Origin: DASREM01 sp035652095
GTDB taxonomy: Bacteria > Acidobacteriota > Terriglobia > Terriglobales > Acidobacteriaceae
DNA: 64,000 nt
Direction of reading: 5' to 3'
Assembly: GCA_035652095.1 (NCBI GenBank)
Contig: DASREM010000053.1
Location: 151,131-215,130 of the forward strand
The notes under the pieces were generated by a model. That model was not told where the DNA came from and did no database searches. It saw nothing but the letters and a program-made list of their open reading frames with translations. The position numbers were made by a program, and so were the translations under genes. Positions 44,379 to 53,079 of this stretch are shown in pieces (within the stretch, counting starts at the first letter, position 1; each line of letters begins with the position of its first letter).

Positions 44379-45548
44379 CTACCCGAGCTTTGCCAATCGC
44401 GAAAGGACGGGGGCGTTCTCCACCACGGCGCCCAGCGATTCTAAGTTCCGTTTATCCAGCATCGTCTTCAGCGCCGCCAGTACGCGGCCTTCGCTTAGAA
44501 GGTCCATCGCATCCCCGAGCGACACGGCAAAGTGCAGCATTACGCTGGAATCCCGATAGCAGTCGGCGACGCATGCGGTACAGCCGTCCCGTACGAATGG
44601 TGTTTTCGCAAAATCCCAGACCGAACACATCGGTTGCTGCCACGCATCGCAACGCCATATGTCAAAGTTCCAATCCATATAGAAACTCTTGTAGCCGCCG
44701 TAGCAAACGAAGCGCTCGCGCTCTCCACGAAGATGCCGCTTCATGTCAGCCACAGATAGCCGGGGGTTGTTGACGGGGAACACTCCCCGCAAGTCATCGA
44801 CTTCGTCGAAAGCCAGCGCAAGTTCGCGGTCATCAAACTGTACCAACTTCGAATCGGCCGACCAGGCGAGCGACGACGATCCCAGCTTCGTTCTCTGCGG
44901 GTAGGAAAACGCAATCGCTTCGAATCCAAGCTCGCGAAGAAACGGCACGAGAGCACGGTAGTCGCGGATCAGCCTGCTGATCGTCACTTGCGCAAGCGGC
45001 GTCATGCCGTATTCCCGCATTCGCGCCGTCGCCGTCCGAATTCTTTCCCCTAGGCCCTTCAGTCCACGGTTGGCTTCATGATCCGCGATTCGGGGAGCAT
45101 CTATCGAGATGTAAACCGTCTTCAGTCCGGCCGCGGCAAGGGCATCGAGTTTCGAACCCAGTAACCAGCCATTGGTGATCATGGCCGGGCCCATGCCCTT
45201 TGCGACAGACATAGCGATCATGTCAGCGAGTCGAGGGTGCAGGAGCGGTTCTCCGCCAAAAAAGCTGACGTAACGGATCCCACGGGCATGAAGAATCTCC
45301 AGCGCGCCCTGGAATCGCTCCGCGTCGATCCACCTCAGGTCTTTGCGGGCGACCTTTCCATTTGCGAAATTGCAGAAGTCACAGGTGGCGTTGCAGGAAT
45401 TTGTGACCGCGATATTGCAAAGCGCGGGGCCGCCGTGGCGAATCAGGCGGATCAGGTCCCAGGCTTTCGATGCAATGGTTGTCACCGCATGCTCCGAGGC
45501 CAGCAACAAGTGTCTGGCGCGGCGTGGCCCGTGCTGCGAGCCATTCAC
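44379..45548 (-). CDS. Radical SAM protein (SPASM-like C-terminus)
   Basis: 389 residues. Cluster motif CNATCDFC near residue 52 (CxxxCxxC), SAM motif FFGGEPLLH, and TNGWLL and SIDAPR of the core barrel. The C-terminal region has CYGG, WRCDAW, CSVW, CTACVADC, giving enough cysteines for an auxiliary cluster. The overall pattern resembles HpnH-like and other cofactor or lipid-modifying radical SAM proteins; no hopanoid or peptide gene is near, so substrate unknown. The start may be later than annotated (VTTIASKAW region). Convergent with the atypical regulator. Confidence 0.87.
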   Translation of the reverse strand: MNGSQHGPRRARHLLLASEHAVTTIASKAWDLIRLIRHGGPALCNIAVTNSCNATCDFCNFANGKVARKDLRWIDAERFQGALEILHARGIRYVSFFGGEPLLHPRLADMIAMSVAKGMGPAMITNGWLLGSKLDALAAAGLKTVYISIDAPRIADHEANRGLKGLGERIRTATARMREYGMTPLAQVTISRLIRDYRALVPFLRELGFEAIAFSYPQRTKLGSSSLAWSADSKLVQFDDRELALAFDEVDDLRGVFPVNNPRLSVADMKRHLRGERERFVCYGGYKSFYMDWNFDIWRCDAWQQPMCSVWDFAKTPFVRDGCTACVADCYRDSSVMLHFAVSLGDAMDLLSEGRVLAALKTMLDKRNLESLGAVVENAPVLSRLAKLG

Positions 45549-45656
45549 GGCTCGGCTGTGATAGCCGGCTGCAAGTCACGGCCTGTCCCGCGGCAGAAAT
45601 GTACACGCGGGCTGGGCAGGACAGGTCGTGAAACGCAAGCTGATGACTCAGTTCAA

Positions 45657-46235
45657 TCAGTGAGTATCGTCGAACTGAATTCCAGCCTGCACTTCGCGCA
45701 GGGCTTGCTGAACCAGTTCGAGCGCTTTGGCCCTGTGCCCTCCCTTGTTGTGCGCCGCTCGTTGAAGATTGTCTTCCGCTTGTCGCAGATGCTCCATGGC
45801 GGCGGTCATCTCGGGTTGAGGCTCGTAGTGTGCGCCGCGTTCGTTGCCTTCCCAGCGGCCGCTCCACCGTTCATTGCCCCACTGACCGGTTCCCCAACCC
45901 CGAAACTGGTTTCCATCCACGAGACTGTTCTCCCGGTACTCGAACATGCGCTCCTCTCCTCTGGGGCCCCGTGCATAGATGCGAAGCGTCTTGAGGTGAC
46001 CGGGATCAGGGTCTACCCCAAACGTGCTGTTTCCCATGCGGACCGTGCGATCCTGGCGAGCCAGTTCTCGCAGCTTCCCGGTTACGTCCACGTGGTGAGC
46101 TTCGGTCCCATACTGAGCACTGATGATTACGAACTGTCCCGAGTCTCCCGCTCCGGGATATTGTGCGAAAACAACCGTGGGTAACAGGACCAATACTGCA
46201 AGCAAAACGGTACGCGTGTGACCATGGACCATCAT
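45657..46235 (-). CDS. Secreted DUF3395-containing protein
   Basis: 192 residues from MMVHGHTRTVLLAV; signal peptide ending VVFAQ. Next comes a DUF3395-type domain: FVIISAQYGTEAHHVDVTGKL, VRMGNSTFGVDPDPGH, KTLRIYARGPRGEERMFEYREN. A Gly/Trp/Asn-rich linker and a C-terminal helix (QAEDNLQRAAHNKGGHRAKALELVQQAL) follow, resembling a coiled-coil of secreted repeat proteins. Function unknown. AAGGAG lies 6 nt before the first ATG of the pair, fixing the start. Confidence 0.8.
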   Translation of the reverse strand: MMVHGHTRTVLLAVLVLLPTVVFAQYPGAGDSGQFVIISAQYGTEAHHVDVTGKLRELARQDRTVRMGNSTFGVDPDPGHLKTLRIYARGPRGEERMFEYRENSLVDGNQFRGWGTGQWGNERWSGRWEGNERGAHYEPQPEMTAAMEHLRQAEDNLQRAAHNKGGHRAKALELVQQALREVQAGIQFDDTH

Positions 46236-46781
46236 GGCAGGCTCCTTTTTCATTCGCTGAAGACACAAATATCTAGTTTGAAAACTTAGGTTGCTACTCT
46301 GCTGCGAATTGTCCTCGGGAACAATACGGCAGAATCTGTATGACCGGAGAGCGGATTGAGGAGCCAAGATAGAGTGGGAGAAGAAAGTCAGCCTGCGGGC
46401 TCATGGAGCAGCTTATGGAACGCAAAATAAGCTTCCACCTATAAACGCCAGATATTTTGGCTGGGAGTCAGCGTGTACCACGGGCGGCAAGAATCTTTCA
46501 GCCAGGGCGAGGCGTGCATAAGCCCTGCAAGCAGCGATGGTTACAGGCGCTTACGTCAGTTACCAGGGGACAGTGACCGCCGTAATCTTGTTGCCTTTGC
46601 CCGCCTGCCGCATACTCGCTTCACCTACCACAGAACCTGGGAGACGGGGTTGGGAGTGAAGACGTAAGTCATCATTGCCAACCCCGCATTTTTTTGTTTC
46701 CACAGCGGCCACCGACTCGCCACTCCTGCGCTCCAGCCCCTTGCTTTAGAATTCCACCATCTCTCGGACCAAAGAGGAAGA
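46236..46781. other. 546-bp gene-free region containing an orphan terminator
   Basis: Between the divergent DUF3395 and SYLF genes. It is lower in GC than its surroundings on the left side. Small open frames on the plus strand (for example around 46473-46667) have no ribosome-binding site and no protein-like composition. A strong intrinsic terminator lies at 46645-46695, and a -10-like TAGAAT at 46747-46752 fits an independent SYLF promoter. The stretch 46440-46645 could therefore encode a small RNA. No known riboswitch consensus was recognised. Confidence 0.45.
46645..46695 (+). terminator. Intrinsic terminator with no gene upstream
   Basis: CGGGGTTGG (46645-46653) and CCAACCCCG (46678-46686) form a perfect 9-bp stem with a 24-nt loop, followed by a run of seven T (46689-46695). 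The T-run is only on the plus-strand side, so it acts rightward, yet no plus-strand gene precedes it for over 2 kb. Confidence 0.7.
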
Positions 46782-47471
46782 ATGAAAAGATTTCTGGTGA
46801 TGTGTGTTCTCGCAGGCCTGGTTGGCAGCGCATGGGCCGTTGATGAAAAAGACTCCAAGGCGGAAGACCGGCTGAAAGCCGCGGCTACGGTAATTGATGA
46901 AATCCAAAGCGCTCCGGACACGGGTATTCCCGAAGAGGTGATGGGCTCGGCGGAATGCGTGGCAGTGGTGCCGTCTCTGCTGAAGGGAGGATTCATCGTG
47001 GGGGCCCGCTATGGCAAGGGCGTAGCCACTTGCCGCACTCCCAAGGGCTGGAGCGCCCCGGCGTTCTTTTCGGTCAAGGGCGGAAGCTTTGGGCTCCAGA
47101 TTGGAGGACAGGCGGTGGACCTGATCATGCTGGTGATGAACCAGGAAGGCATGCGCAACCTCCTGAACAGCAAGTTCAAGTTGGGGGCCGATGCCAGCGT
47201 TGCCGCTGGCCCGGTGGGCCGCCATGCCGCGGCCGACACCGATTGGAAACTTAAGGCGCAGGTTCTCAGCTACTCGCGGGCCCGCGGCGCCTTTGCGGGG
47301 CTGGAACTGAACGGCGCTGCGATCGAACAGGACAAGGACAGCACCCGCGAATTCTATGGCCGCATGGTGCCGTTTAAAACCGCCCTCACCGGCACCATTG
47401 ATGCGCCGGAGAATGCCCGGCCCCTGCTGGAAACTCTCTCCAAGTGGGCCAAGGCGGCAGCTGACAAATAG
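46782..47471 (+). CDS. Secreted SYLF (Ysc84-type) lipid-binding protein
   Basis: 229 residues; signal peptide ending near GSAWAVD. The SYLF/DUF500 domain is clear: IDEIQSAPDTGIPEEVMGSAECVAVVPSLLKGGFIVG, YGKGVATCR, WSAPAFFSVKGGSFGLQIGGQAVDLIMLVMN and GRHAAADTD are its landmarks, cited here as separate stretches. In eukaryotes SYLF binds phosphoinositides; bacterial members are periplasmic and of unclear role. GAGGAAG before the ATG. Ends at a hairpin terminator. Confidence 0.9.
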   Translation: MKRFLVMCVLAGLVGSAWAVDEKDSKAEDRLKAAATVIDEIQSAPDTGIPEEVMGSAECVAVVPSLLKGGFIVGARYGKGVATCRTPKGWSAPAFFSVKGGSFGLQIGGQAVDLIMLVMNQEGMRNLLNSKFKLGADASVAAGPVGRHAAADTDWKLKAQVLSYSRARGAFAGLELNGAAIEQDKDSTREFYGRMVPFKTALTGTIDAPENARPLLETLSKWAKAAADK

Positions 47472-47479
47472 ATGGTTCA

Positions 47480-47504
47480 AAGGGCGCGAGCGAACCGCGC
47501 CCTT
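47480..47504 (+). terminator. Hairpin terminator after the SYLF gene
   Basis: AAGGGCGCG (47480-47488), 7-nt loop, CGCGCCCTT (47496-47504), a perfect 9-bp stem eight bases after the stop. The following TTGCTGTATTAT is only moderately T-rich. Confidence 0.6.
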
Positions 47505-47539
47505 GCTGTATTATCTGCGGCACACGGTCCTACCTGAGA

Positions 47540-48439
47540 ATGCGCCATCGGGTTGAATATGCGCTGGCATGGCTGGTGATCAAGGCACTGGGCCTGCTGC
47601 CGCGCCCCCTGGCTCGCGCCGCCGGAATTGCCATCGGGCAGCTTGTGTATGTGTTTCACCTGAAGCTGCGCCGGGTTGGCATGCGGAATCTCCAGCTTGC
47701 GTATCCCGACAAAACACGTCACGAGCGGGCAAAAATTCTTCGTGGGGAATTCACTTCTTTAGGCCGGCAGCTTGCCGAAGTATGCCTGTTTCCGAAATAC
47801 ACCCGCGAAAACATCAGCGAAGTCATGATCTACGACGGCTTTGAGAATTTTGAGCGGGCACTGGCGCGAGGGAAGGGAGTCCTGTTCCTGACCGCTCATT
47901 TGGGAGGCTGGGAGATATCTTCCTTCGGGCATTCGCTGCAAGGTCATCCCCTGAAGATCGTCATGCGCGGGCTCGACAATCCCTACCTCGATCGCCTGAC
48001 TCGCGAATATCGCACCATGCATGGGAACAAGACCGTGGACAAAGATGATTTCGTGCGCGGCTTGCTGACCGCGATGAAGGCGGGTGAGACCGTAGGAATC
48101 CTCATGGACACGAACATGACTCCGCCGCAGGGAGTGTTCGTGGACTTCTTCGGCATTCCCGCCTGCACTGCGAGCGGGCTGGCTCGGATTGCGCTGCGTA
48201 CCGACGCGGCTGTGCTGCCGGGATTCACGATATGGGACCCGGTCTTGAGGAAGTATCGTCTGCGGTTCGATGCGGCAGTGCAGTTAGTTCGGACGGGAGA
48301 CACGGAGAAAGACATCGTGGCAAACACCCAGCTGTTCACCAAAGTGATTGAGGATTTCGTGCGGAAGTATCCCGATCAATGGTTATGGGTGCACCGAAGG
48401 TGGAAGACGCGGCCGGAAGGAGAACCGCCCTTATATTAA
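47540..48439 (+). CDS. LpxL/HtrB-family lipid A acyltransferase
   Basis: 299 residues; N-terminal membrane helix (about 8-35). The catalytic HX4E motif is HLGGWE near residue 120 in LFLTAHLGGWEISS, as in the lysophospholipid acyltransferase-like LpxL family. ILMDTNMTPPQGVFVDFFG and WVHRRWKTRP near the end are further family landmarks. Adds a secondary acyl chain to lipid A at the inner membrane, or an analogous lipid. lpxD lies 250 bp downstream on the same strand, which supports an envelope role. Confidence 0.9.
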   Translation: MRHRVEYALAWLVIKALGLLPRPLARAAGIAIGQLVYVFHLKLRRVGMRNLQLAYPDKTRHERAKILRGEFTSLGRQLAEVCLFPKYTRENISEVMIYDGFENFERALARGKGVLFLTAHLGGWEISSFGHSLQGHPLKIVMRGLDNPYLDRLTREYRTMHGNKTVDKDDFVRGLLTAMKAGETVGILMDTNMTPPQGVFVDFFGIPACTASGLARIALRTDAAVLPGFTIWDPVLRKYRLRFDAAVQLVRTGDTEKDIVANTQLFTKVIEDFVRKYPDQWLWVHRRWKTRPEGEPPLY

Positions 48440-48488
48440 ACACACGCTCCAACGGATACGCCAGCAAGATGCCGGCGAGCCCTGGTAC

Positions 48489-48632
48489 CTAAAACCAATC
48501 GCTGCGATATGCGATCCACCAGCTTGCGTACAGGATTGGAATCGTGGCCGCAATGGCCCACCACAAGGGCAGGAGGAAGTCGGCGAGCAGACCCAGTACG
48601 GTAAAGCTCATCCAGAAAATCTTGCGCTCCAT
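48489..48632 (-). CDS. Putative 47-residue membrane mini-protein
   Basis: Antisense to its neighbours, in the gap between the acyltransferase and lpxD. ATG at 48632, TAG at 48491-48489. MERKIFWMSFTVLGLL begins it; two hydrophobic stretches (about 6-22 and 24-41) are separated by ADFLLP, and the end is charged (YRSDWF). The composition is convincingly membrane-protein-like, with many Trp, but there is no clear Shine-Dalgarno and no homologue is known to me. It may be genuine or a chance frame. Confidence 0.45.
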   Translation of the reverse strand: MERKIFWMSFTVLGLLADFLLPLWWAIAATIPILYASWWIAYRSDWF

Positions 48633-48692
48633 GCTTGCATTTTAGCCCGGTCGGCGGTGTGCTGACCGCCCTCCTCGTATACTAAAGTCACC

Positions 48693-49688
48693 ATGAAGCA
48701 CTCACTGCGAGAGCTGGCCGAGCTGATTCGTGCGCGCGTGATCGGCCCGGACACGCTCGAAGTCAGCGGCGTCTCCAGCATTGCTCATGCCCAGGCCCAA
48801 GACCTGGTCTTCGTCGAAACGGAGAGGCACTTGGAGTCCGCGCTGGGATCGCGTGCGGGGGCCGTGATTGCCGGAAGGTTTGCCGCCGACCGCCCACCCC
48901 TCAAGCCCTTGCTCATTGTCGAGCAACCGCGGCTTGCCTTTGCCCGCGTGGCGGCCTTTCTGCATTTCAGTGATTCCTGGGCGGCGGGAGTGCATCCGAG
49001 TGCAGTAATAGATCCTTCGGCGCGCCTGGGGACCGGTGTATCCATACAAGAGCGCGCGGTGATTCGTGGTCAGGTCGAGATCGGCGCGGGCAGCCTGATT
49101 GGGGCGGGCTGTGTGATCGAGGCGGGAGTGAAGGTCGGCGAGCATTGCCGGATTTATCCCAATGTCACCATCTACTCGGGGGCGCGGCTGGGGAACTCTG
49201 TGGTCGTGCACGCAGGAGCGGTGTTAGGCGGAGACGGATTCGGTTACGTGCGCGATCACGATACCGGACAATACGAGAAATTCCCCCAGATGGGCAGCCT
49301 GGAAATCGAAGACCATGTCGAGATCGGTTGCAATTGCACGGTTGATCGCGGCGCGCTGGAAGCTACGCGCATCGGAAGCGGTACAAAAATCGACAATCTT
49401 GTCCATATAGGACATAACGTGCAGGTAGGCCGGGATGTGGTGATTGCGGCGCAAACCGGCATCTCGGGTAGCGCCGTGATCGAAGATGGCGTGGTCATCG
49501 GCGGGCAAGTCGGAATCGCCGACCATGTGCGCATTGAAGCGGGGGCCATTCTCGGAGCGCAGAGCGGCATCCCGAGCAAGAAGGTAATTCGAGGCAAGGG
49601 GGTCGTATTCTGGGGAACCCCGGCGCGTCCCATTGGGGAGTACCTGAAAGGCCTGGCGGCCCTGGCGCGCTTGACAAGGAAAACGTGA
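48693..49688 (+). CDS. lpxD: UDP-3-O-acylglucosamine N-acyltransferase LpxD
   Basis: 331 residues. N-terminal LpxD uridine-binding domain (about 1-95), then left-handed beta-helix hexapeptide repeats from about 100 (IDPSARLGTGVSIQERAVI and many more), with the catalytic His in HIGHNVQVG near residue 235 and GDGFGYV before it. Transfers a 3-hydroxyacyl chain in lipid A synthesis (cytoplasm). A TATACT box lies 10 bp before the ATG. Its TGA overlaps the next gene's ATG by one base. Confidence 0.96.
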   Translation: MKHSLRELAELIRARVIGPDTLEVSGVSSIAHAQAQDLVFVETERHLESALGSRAGAVIAGRFAADRPPLKPLLIVEQPRLAFARVAAFLHFSDSWAAGVHPSAVIDPSARLGTGVSIQERAVIRGQVEIGAGSLIGAGCVIEAGVKVGEHCRIYPNVTIYSGARLGNSVVVHAGAVLGGDGFGYVRDHDTGQYEKFPQMGSLEIEDHVEIGCNCTVDRGALEATRIGSGTKIDNLVHIGHNVQVGRDVVIAAQTGISGSAVIEDGVVIGGQVGIADHVRIEAGAILGAQSGIPSKKVIRGKGVVFWGTPARPIGEYLKGLAALARLTRKT

Positions 49689-50311
49689 TGGCAACGGTAG
49701 TAGTCGGAGGACACACGCGCAATGTGGGGAAGACCAGCGTGGTTGCCGGCCTGATCGCTGCCTTGCCTGAGTATCAGTGGACTGCGCTCAAAATCACGCA
49801 GTTCGGTCACGGCATGTGTTCGGCGGATGGAGAGCCGTGCCATTGCGCCACCGATGAGCATGTCTGGGGCATGATCGAAGAGGTGGATCGTTCCGGCAAG
49901 TCCGATACCTCGCGCTTTCTTTGCGCTGGAGCGAAACGGGTTTGGTGGGTGCGATCGCAGCAGGGAAAGCTGGCCGAGGCCATGCCGGCAATCCGGCGCA
50001 AGTTGGAAGGCGCGGAAAATGTAATCATTGAATCCAATAGCATTCTGAAATTCGTCAAGCCGGACCTCTATTTGACGGTGCTGGACCCGCGGACGAAAGA
50101 TTTTAAGAACTCAGCGCAAGAGTTCCTGGACCGGGCCGATGCGGTGGTGCTGCACAGCGGCGATGAGTTCGCCTGGGAGGGCGTCTCGTTGAAACCGGTG
50201 AAAGGGCGACCCGTGTTTCGTATCGCACCACCGCGGTACGTAACCGACGAGATCGTCGCGTTCGTGCGAGGCCGGTTAGGCCAGGGAGAGGTTCGCTGCT
50301 CGTCCAATTGA
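49688..50311 (+). CDS. P-loop NTPase-like protein coupled to lpxD
   Basis: 207 residues. The N-terminus VVVGGHTRNVGKTSVVAGL is a Walker A (GxxxxGKT/S) like that of MobB and small SIMIBI P-loop proteins. A Cys/His-rich stretch (HGMCSADGEPCHCATDEH) near residue 45 could bind metal. Then VIIESNSILKFVKPDLYLTVLD, with a Walker-B-like hydrophobic strand. Starts at the ATG overlapping the lpxD stop (TGATG). Function unknown; position with lpxD and lnt suggests an envelope or cofactor task. Confidence 0.85.
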   Translation: MATVVVGGHTRNVGKTSVVAGLIAALPEYQWTALKITQFGHGMCSADGEPCHCATDEHVWGMIEEVDRSGKSDTSRFLCAGAKRVWWVRSQQGKLAEAMPAIRRKLEGAENVIIESNSILKFVKPDLYLTVLDPRTKDFKNSAQEFLDRADAVVLHSGDEFAWEGVSLKPVKGRPVFRIAPPRYVTDEIVAFVRGRLGQGEVRCSSN

Positions 50312-50385
50312 AAAAATGAAGGCAGTCGGCTTGATGCGCAGGCCTGGTATGACAGATTCGAGAACGAACTTTGCTATCCTTTCCT

Positions 50386-51972
50386 GTGCGACGCATTCAT
50401 CGAAATGCCTGGCTGCTCATTCTGCTCTCGGCTGGGCTGCAGATCCTGATCTTCCCGCTTCCGAACCTCTACGTGCTCTGCTGGGTTGCAATGGCGCCCA
50501 TGTTGCTCGCCCTCTTGCGCGCGCAAAGACCCGCGACATTACAGTTCACGGAAGGAATCAAGCTGCTGCCGGCGAATCCGGCTCAAGGTTTCGTTCTCGG
50601 ATACGCGTGCGGAATTTTGTGGTTTCTCGGCACCTGCTACTGGATTTACGACACCATGCGCCAGTACGGCGGCCTTAACACGCCGGCCGCCCTTGGCATT
50701 CTGGTACTGTTCTGTCTCTACCTCGGTCTTTATCACGGGTTGTTTGGGCTACTCATCGCCCTTGTCGCAGGCGGGAAGTCCGGAGTGCAGCGCGCATTGG
50801 TAGCCGCGCCATTCCTCTGGGTTGCGGTGGAACTCGCACGCACTCGCATCACGGCATTTCCGTGGGACCTGCTGGGTATCGCGCAGGTCGACAACATTCC
50901 CTTGTCGCGCCTGGCGCGGGTCACCGGCGTGTATGGGATTTCCTGCGAGATCATGATCGTGAATGTGGCCTTTGCCGCCGCCTTTCTAGTGCCGAGAGAA
51001 CGGCGTTTTCAGTTGCTGCTCGCGGCCGTCGCGGCCGCGATGATGTTGCAGTCGGGAAGGCTCATCAATCCTGCGCCGTTGCCCACGGACAAGACCGCGT
51101 TGCTGGTGCAGGAGAATGTTCCGATCCTCGAAGCGTCGGATTGGACCAGGGAGTATTTCGACAATACCATGCGGGAGTTGGCGTCGCTCAGTTTGACGCC
51201 ACCCGGCGGGAAGCGCCCTGATCTGATCGCCTGGCCGGAATCTCCCGCGCCGTTTTACACCAGTGACCCGCTGTTTCGCGAGGGACTGGGGAACGTGGCT
51301 CGGGCATCGCATACCTGGGTGCTGGCGGGGAGCCTGGGGATTCGCACCGCAAACCAGACGCCGCAGAAGGTGACAGAACTGTACAACTCGGGCGCCCTGT
51401 TCAGTCCCGAGGGCGAACTGGTTTCACGCTATGACAAAGTTCACTTGGTTCCCTTCGGGGAGTATGTGCCCTTCAAATCCATATTCTCGTTTGCCGGCGG
51501 TTTGACCAAGGAAGTCGGGGATTTCACTCATGGAGCTTCTCGTGATCCGCTTGACGCGGGTGGAACCAGGCTCGGAGTTTTTATCTGCTACGAGTCCGTA
51601 TTCCCCGACGAGGTACGGCAGTTCGCGGGGAACGGCGCGCAGGTGTTCGTGAATATTTCGAACGATGGCTGGTATGGAGACAGCGGCGCCTACGCGCAGC
51701 ACTTGAAGCAGGCCCGCATGCGTGCCATGGAGAACGACCGCTGGCTGTTGCGGGACACGAATACCGGGGTGACAGCATCCATCGACCCGTATGGCCGGGT
51801 GGTAGCGAGCGTGCCGCGCAAGGTTCGGACCGTGCTGGAGGCTCCCTACGCACTGACTAACGTAACCACTTTCTACTCCCGGCATGGGGATTGGTTTGCT
51901 TACCTGTGTGCGATAATTTCAGTGGCGGCGCTTCTCATGCGCCTCCCATTCCGCCGAAAGATTGAGCGTTAA
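50386..51972 (+). CDS. lnt: Apolipoprotein N-acyltransferase
   Basis: About 528 residues. Eight or so N-terminal membrane helices, then a nitrilase-like periplasmic domain with the catalytic triad: Glu in IAWPESPAPF, Lys in YDKVHLVPFGEYVPF and Cys in GVFICYESVFPDE. Adds the third acyl chain to lipoproteins in the inner membrane, which fits the lipobox-bearing PotD and amine oxidase here. Start uncertain: GTG giving MRRIHRNAWLL preferred, with a TTG 15 nt upstream possible. prfB begins 3 nt after its stop. Confidence 0.94.
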   Translation: MRRIHRNAWLLILLSAGLQILIFPLPNLYVLCWVAMAPMLLALLRAQRPATLQFTEGIKLLPANPAQGFVLGYACGILWFLGTCYWIYDTMRQYGGLNTPAALGILVLFCLYLGLYHGLFGLLIALVAGGKSGVQRALVAAPFLWVAVELARTRITAFPWDLLGIAQVDNIPLSRLARVTGVYGISCEIMIVNVAFAAAFLVPRERRFQLLLAAVAAAMMLQSGRLINPAPLPTDKTALLVQENVPILEASDWTREYFDNTMRELASLSLTPPGGKRPDLIAWPESPAPFYTSDPLFREGLGNVARASHTWVLAGSLGIRTANQTPQKVTELYNSGALFSPEGELVSRYDKVHLVPFGEYVPFKSIFSFAGGLTKEVGDFTHGASRDPLDAGGTRLGVFICYESVFPDEVRQFAGNGAQVFVNISNDGWYGDSGAYAQHLKQARMRAMENDRWLLRDTNTGVTASIDPYGRVVASVPRKVRTVLEAPYALTNVTTFYSRHGDWFAYLCAIISVAALLMRLPFRRKIER

Positions 51973-51974
51973 CC

Positions 51975-53079
51975 ATGGTCGAAGAGCTCGAACAGGAATA
52001 TACGGTTTTACGGGACAAGGTTCGCGACCTAAGGGAGTACCTTTGACGCGGGCAAACTGCGTGAAAACCTCGCGGTAGTCGAAAAGCAGGCCGCCGACCC
52101 GAATCTCTGGTCGAACCCACAAAATTCCCAGAAAGTGATGCGCGAGAAGAAGCGGCTGGAGGAGATGCTCGCCACCGAAGCCGACTTGGTACGCCGTGGC
52201 GACGATATCGCTGCCTATTTCGAACTGGCGCGGGAAGGCGAGAACGTCGAGGCCGACCTTCGCAAGGATATTGACGCCCTTCGTCAGCGCGTAGAGTTGC
52301 TCGAGACGGAGACGCTGCTCTCGGGTGAAAGCGATATGCTCAGCGCGATCGTCACCATTCACCCGGGAGCGGGCGGCACTGAATCGCAGGACTGGGCCGA
52401 CATGCTGCTGCGCATGTATCTGCGATGGGCGGAGCGCCAAGGGTTCCAGACAGTACTGAACGACTATCAGCCCGGGGAAGAGGCTGGCTTGAAATCGGCG
52501 ACATTCACCGTGACCGGCGAATACGCGTACGGCTTGCTGACCAGCGAGATTGGCGTGCACCGGTTGGTGCGCATTTCACCGTTCGACCAAGCCAAGCGGC
52601 GGCATACCTCGTTCGCGAGCGTATTCGTCTCGCCGGAGATCGATGAGAGCATCGAGGTCGAGATCAGGCCGGAAGATTTGCGCGTGGATACCTACCGCTC
52701 CAGCGGTAAAGGCGGGCAGCACGTCAATACAACCGATTCGGCCGTACGCATCACGCACATGCCGACCGGGATCGTCGTCAGTTGCCAGAACGAGCGTTCG
52801 CAGCACAAGAACCGTGAACGGGCCATGAGCATGTTGCGGTCGAAGTTGTACGAAGTGGAGATGGAAAAAAAGCGCGAAGCTTCCAGGAAGGTTGAGGATT
52901 CGAAGCTGGACATCGACTTCGGATCGCAAATCCGATCCTATGTACTGCAGCCATACCGCATGGTGAAGGACCACCGCACCAAAGTTGAAGTGGGCGATGT
53001 GGACCGCGTCATTGACGGGGACCTGCAGCCGTTCATCAGCGCATATTTGAGGATGCGCAGGGGTGAGAAGCAGACATGA
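51975..53079 (+). CDS. prfB: Peptide chain release factor 2 (programmed +1 frameshift)
   Basis: RF2 recognises UGA and UAA stops. Frame 0 runs 23 codons from ATG 51975 to an in-frame TGA at 52044-52046. The slip site is AGGGAG-TAC-CTT-TGA-C (52032-52047), with an internal Shine-Dalgarno and CTT slippery codon, as in the classical autoregulated prfB. After the +1 shift, translation resumes at GAC and gives a protein of about 367 residues. It carries the GGQ motif (SSGKGGQHVNTTDSAVR) and the codon-recognition region. The stop overlaps the next ATG (ATGA). A normal gene, not a pseudogene. Confidence 0.97.

Noticed and set aside
46473..46645. c-di-GMP or other riboswitch upstream of the SYLF gene
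   Set aside because: I compared by eye with GEMM, cobalamin and yybP-ykoY patterns and found no matching core; kept only as an unassigned possible RNA.
46473..46667. 64-codon frame in the DUF3395-SYLF gap
   Set aside because: No ribosome-binding site, overlaps the terminator stem, composition not protein-like.
52044..52046. In-frame TGA making prfB look like a pseudogene
   Set aside because: It is the programmed frameshift site, with all expected signals around it.
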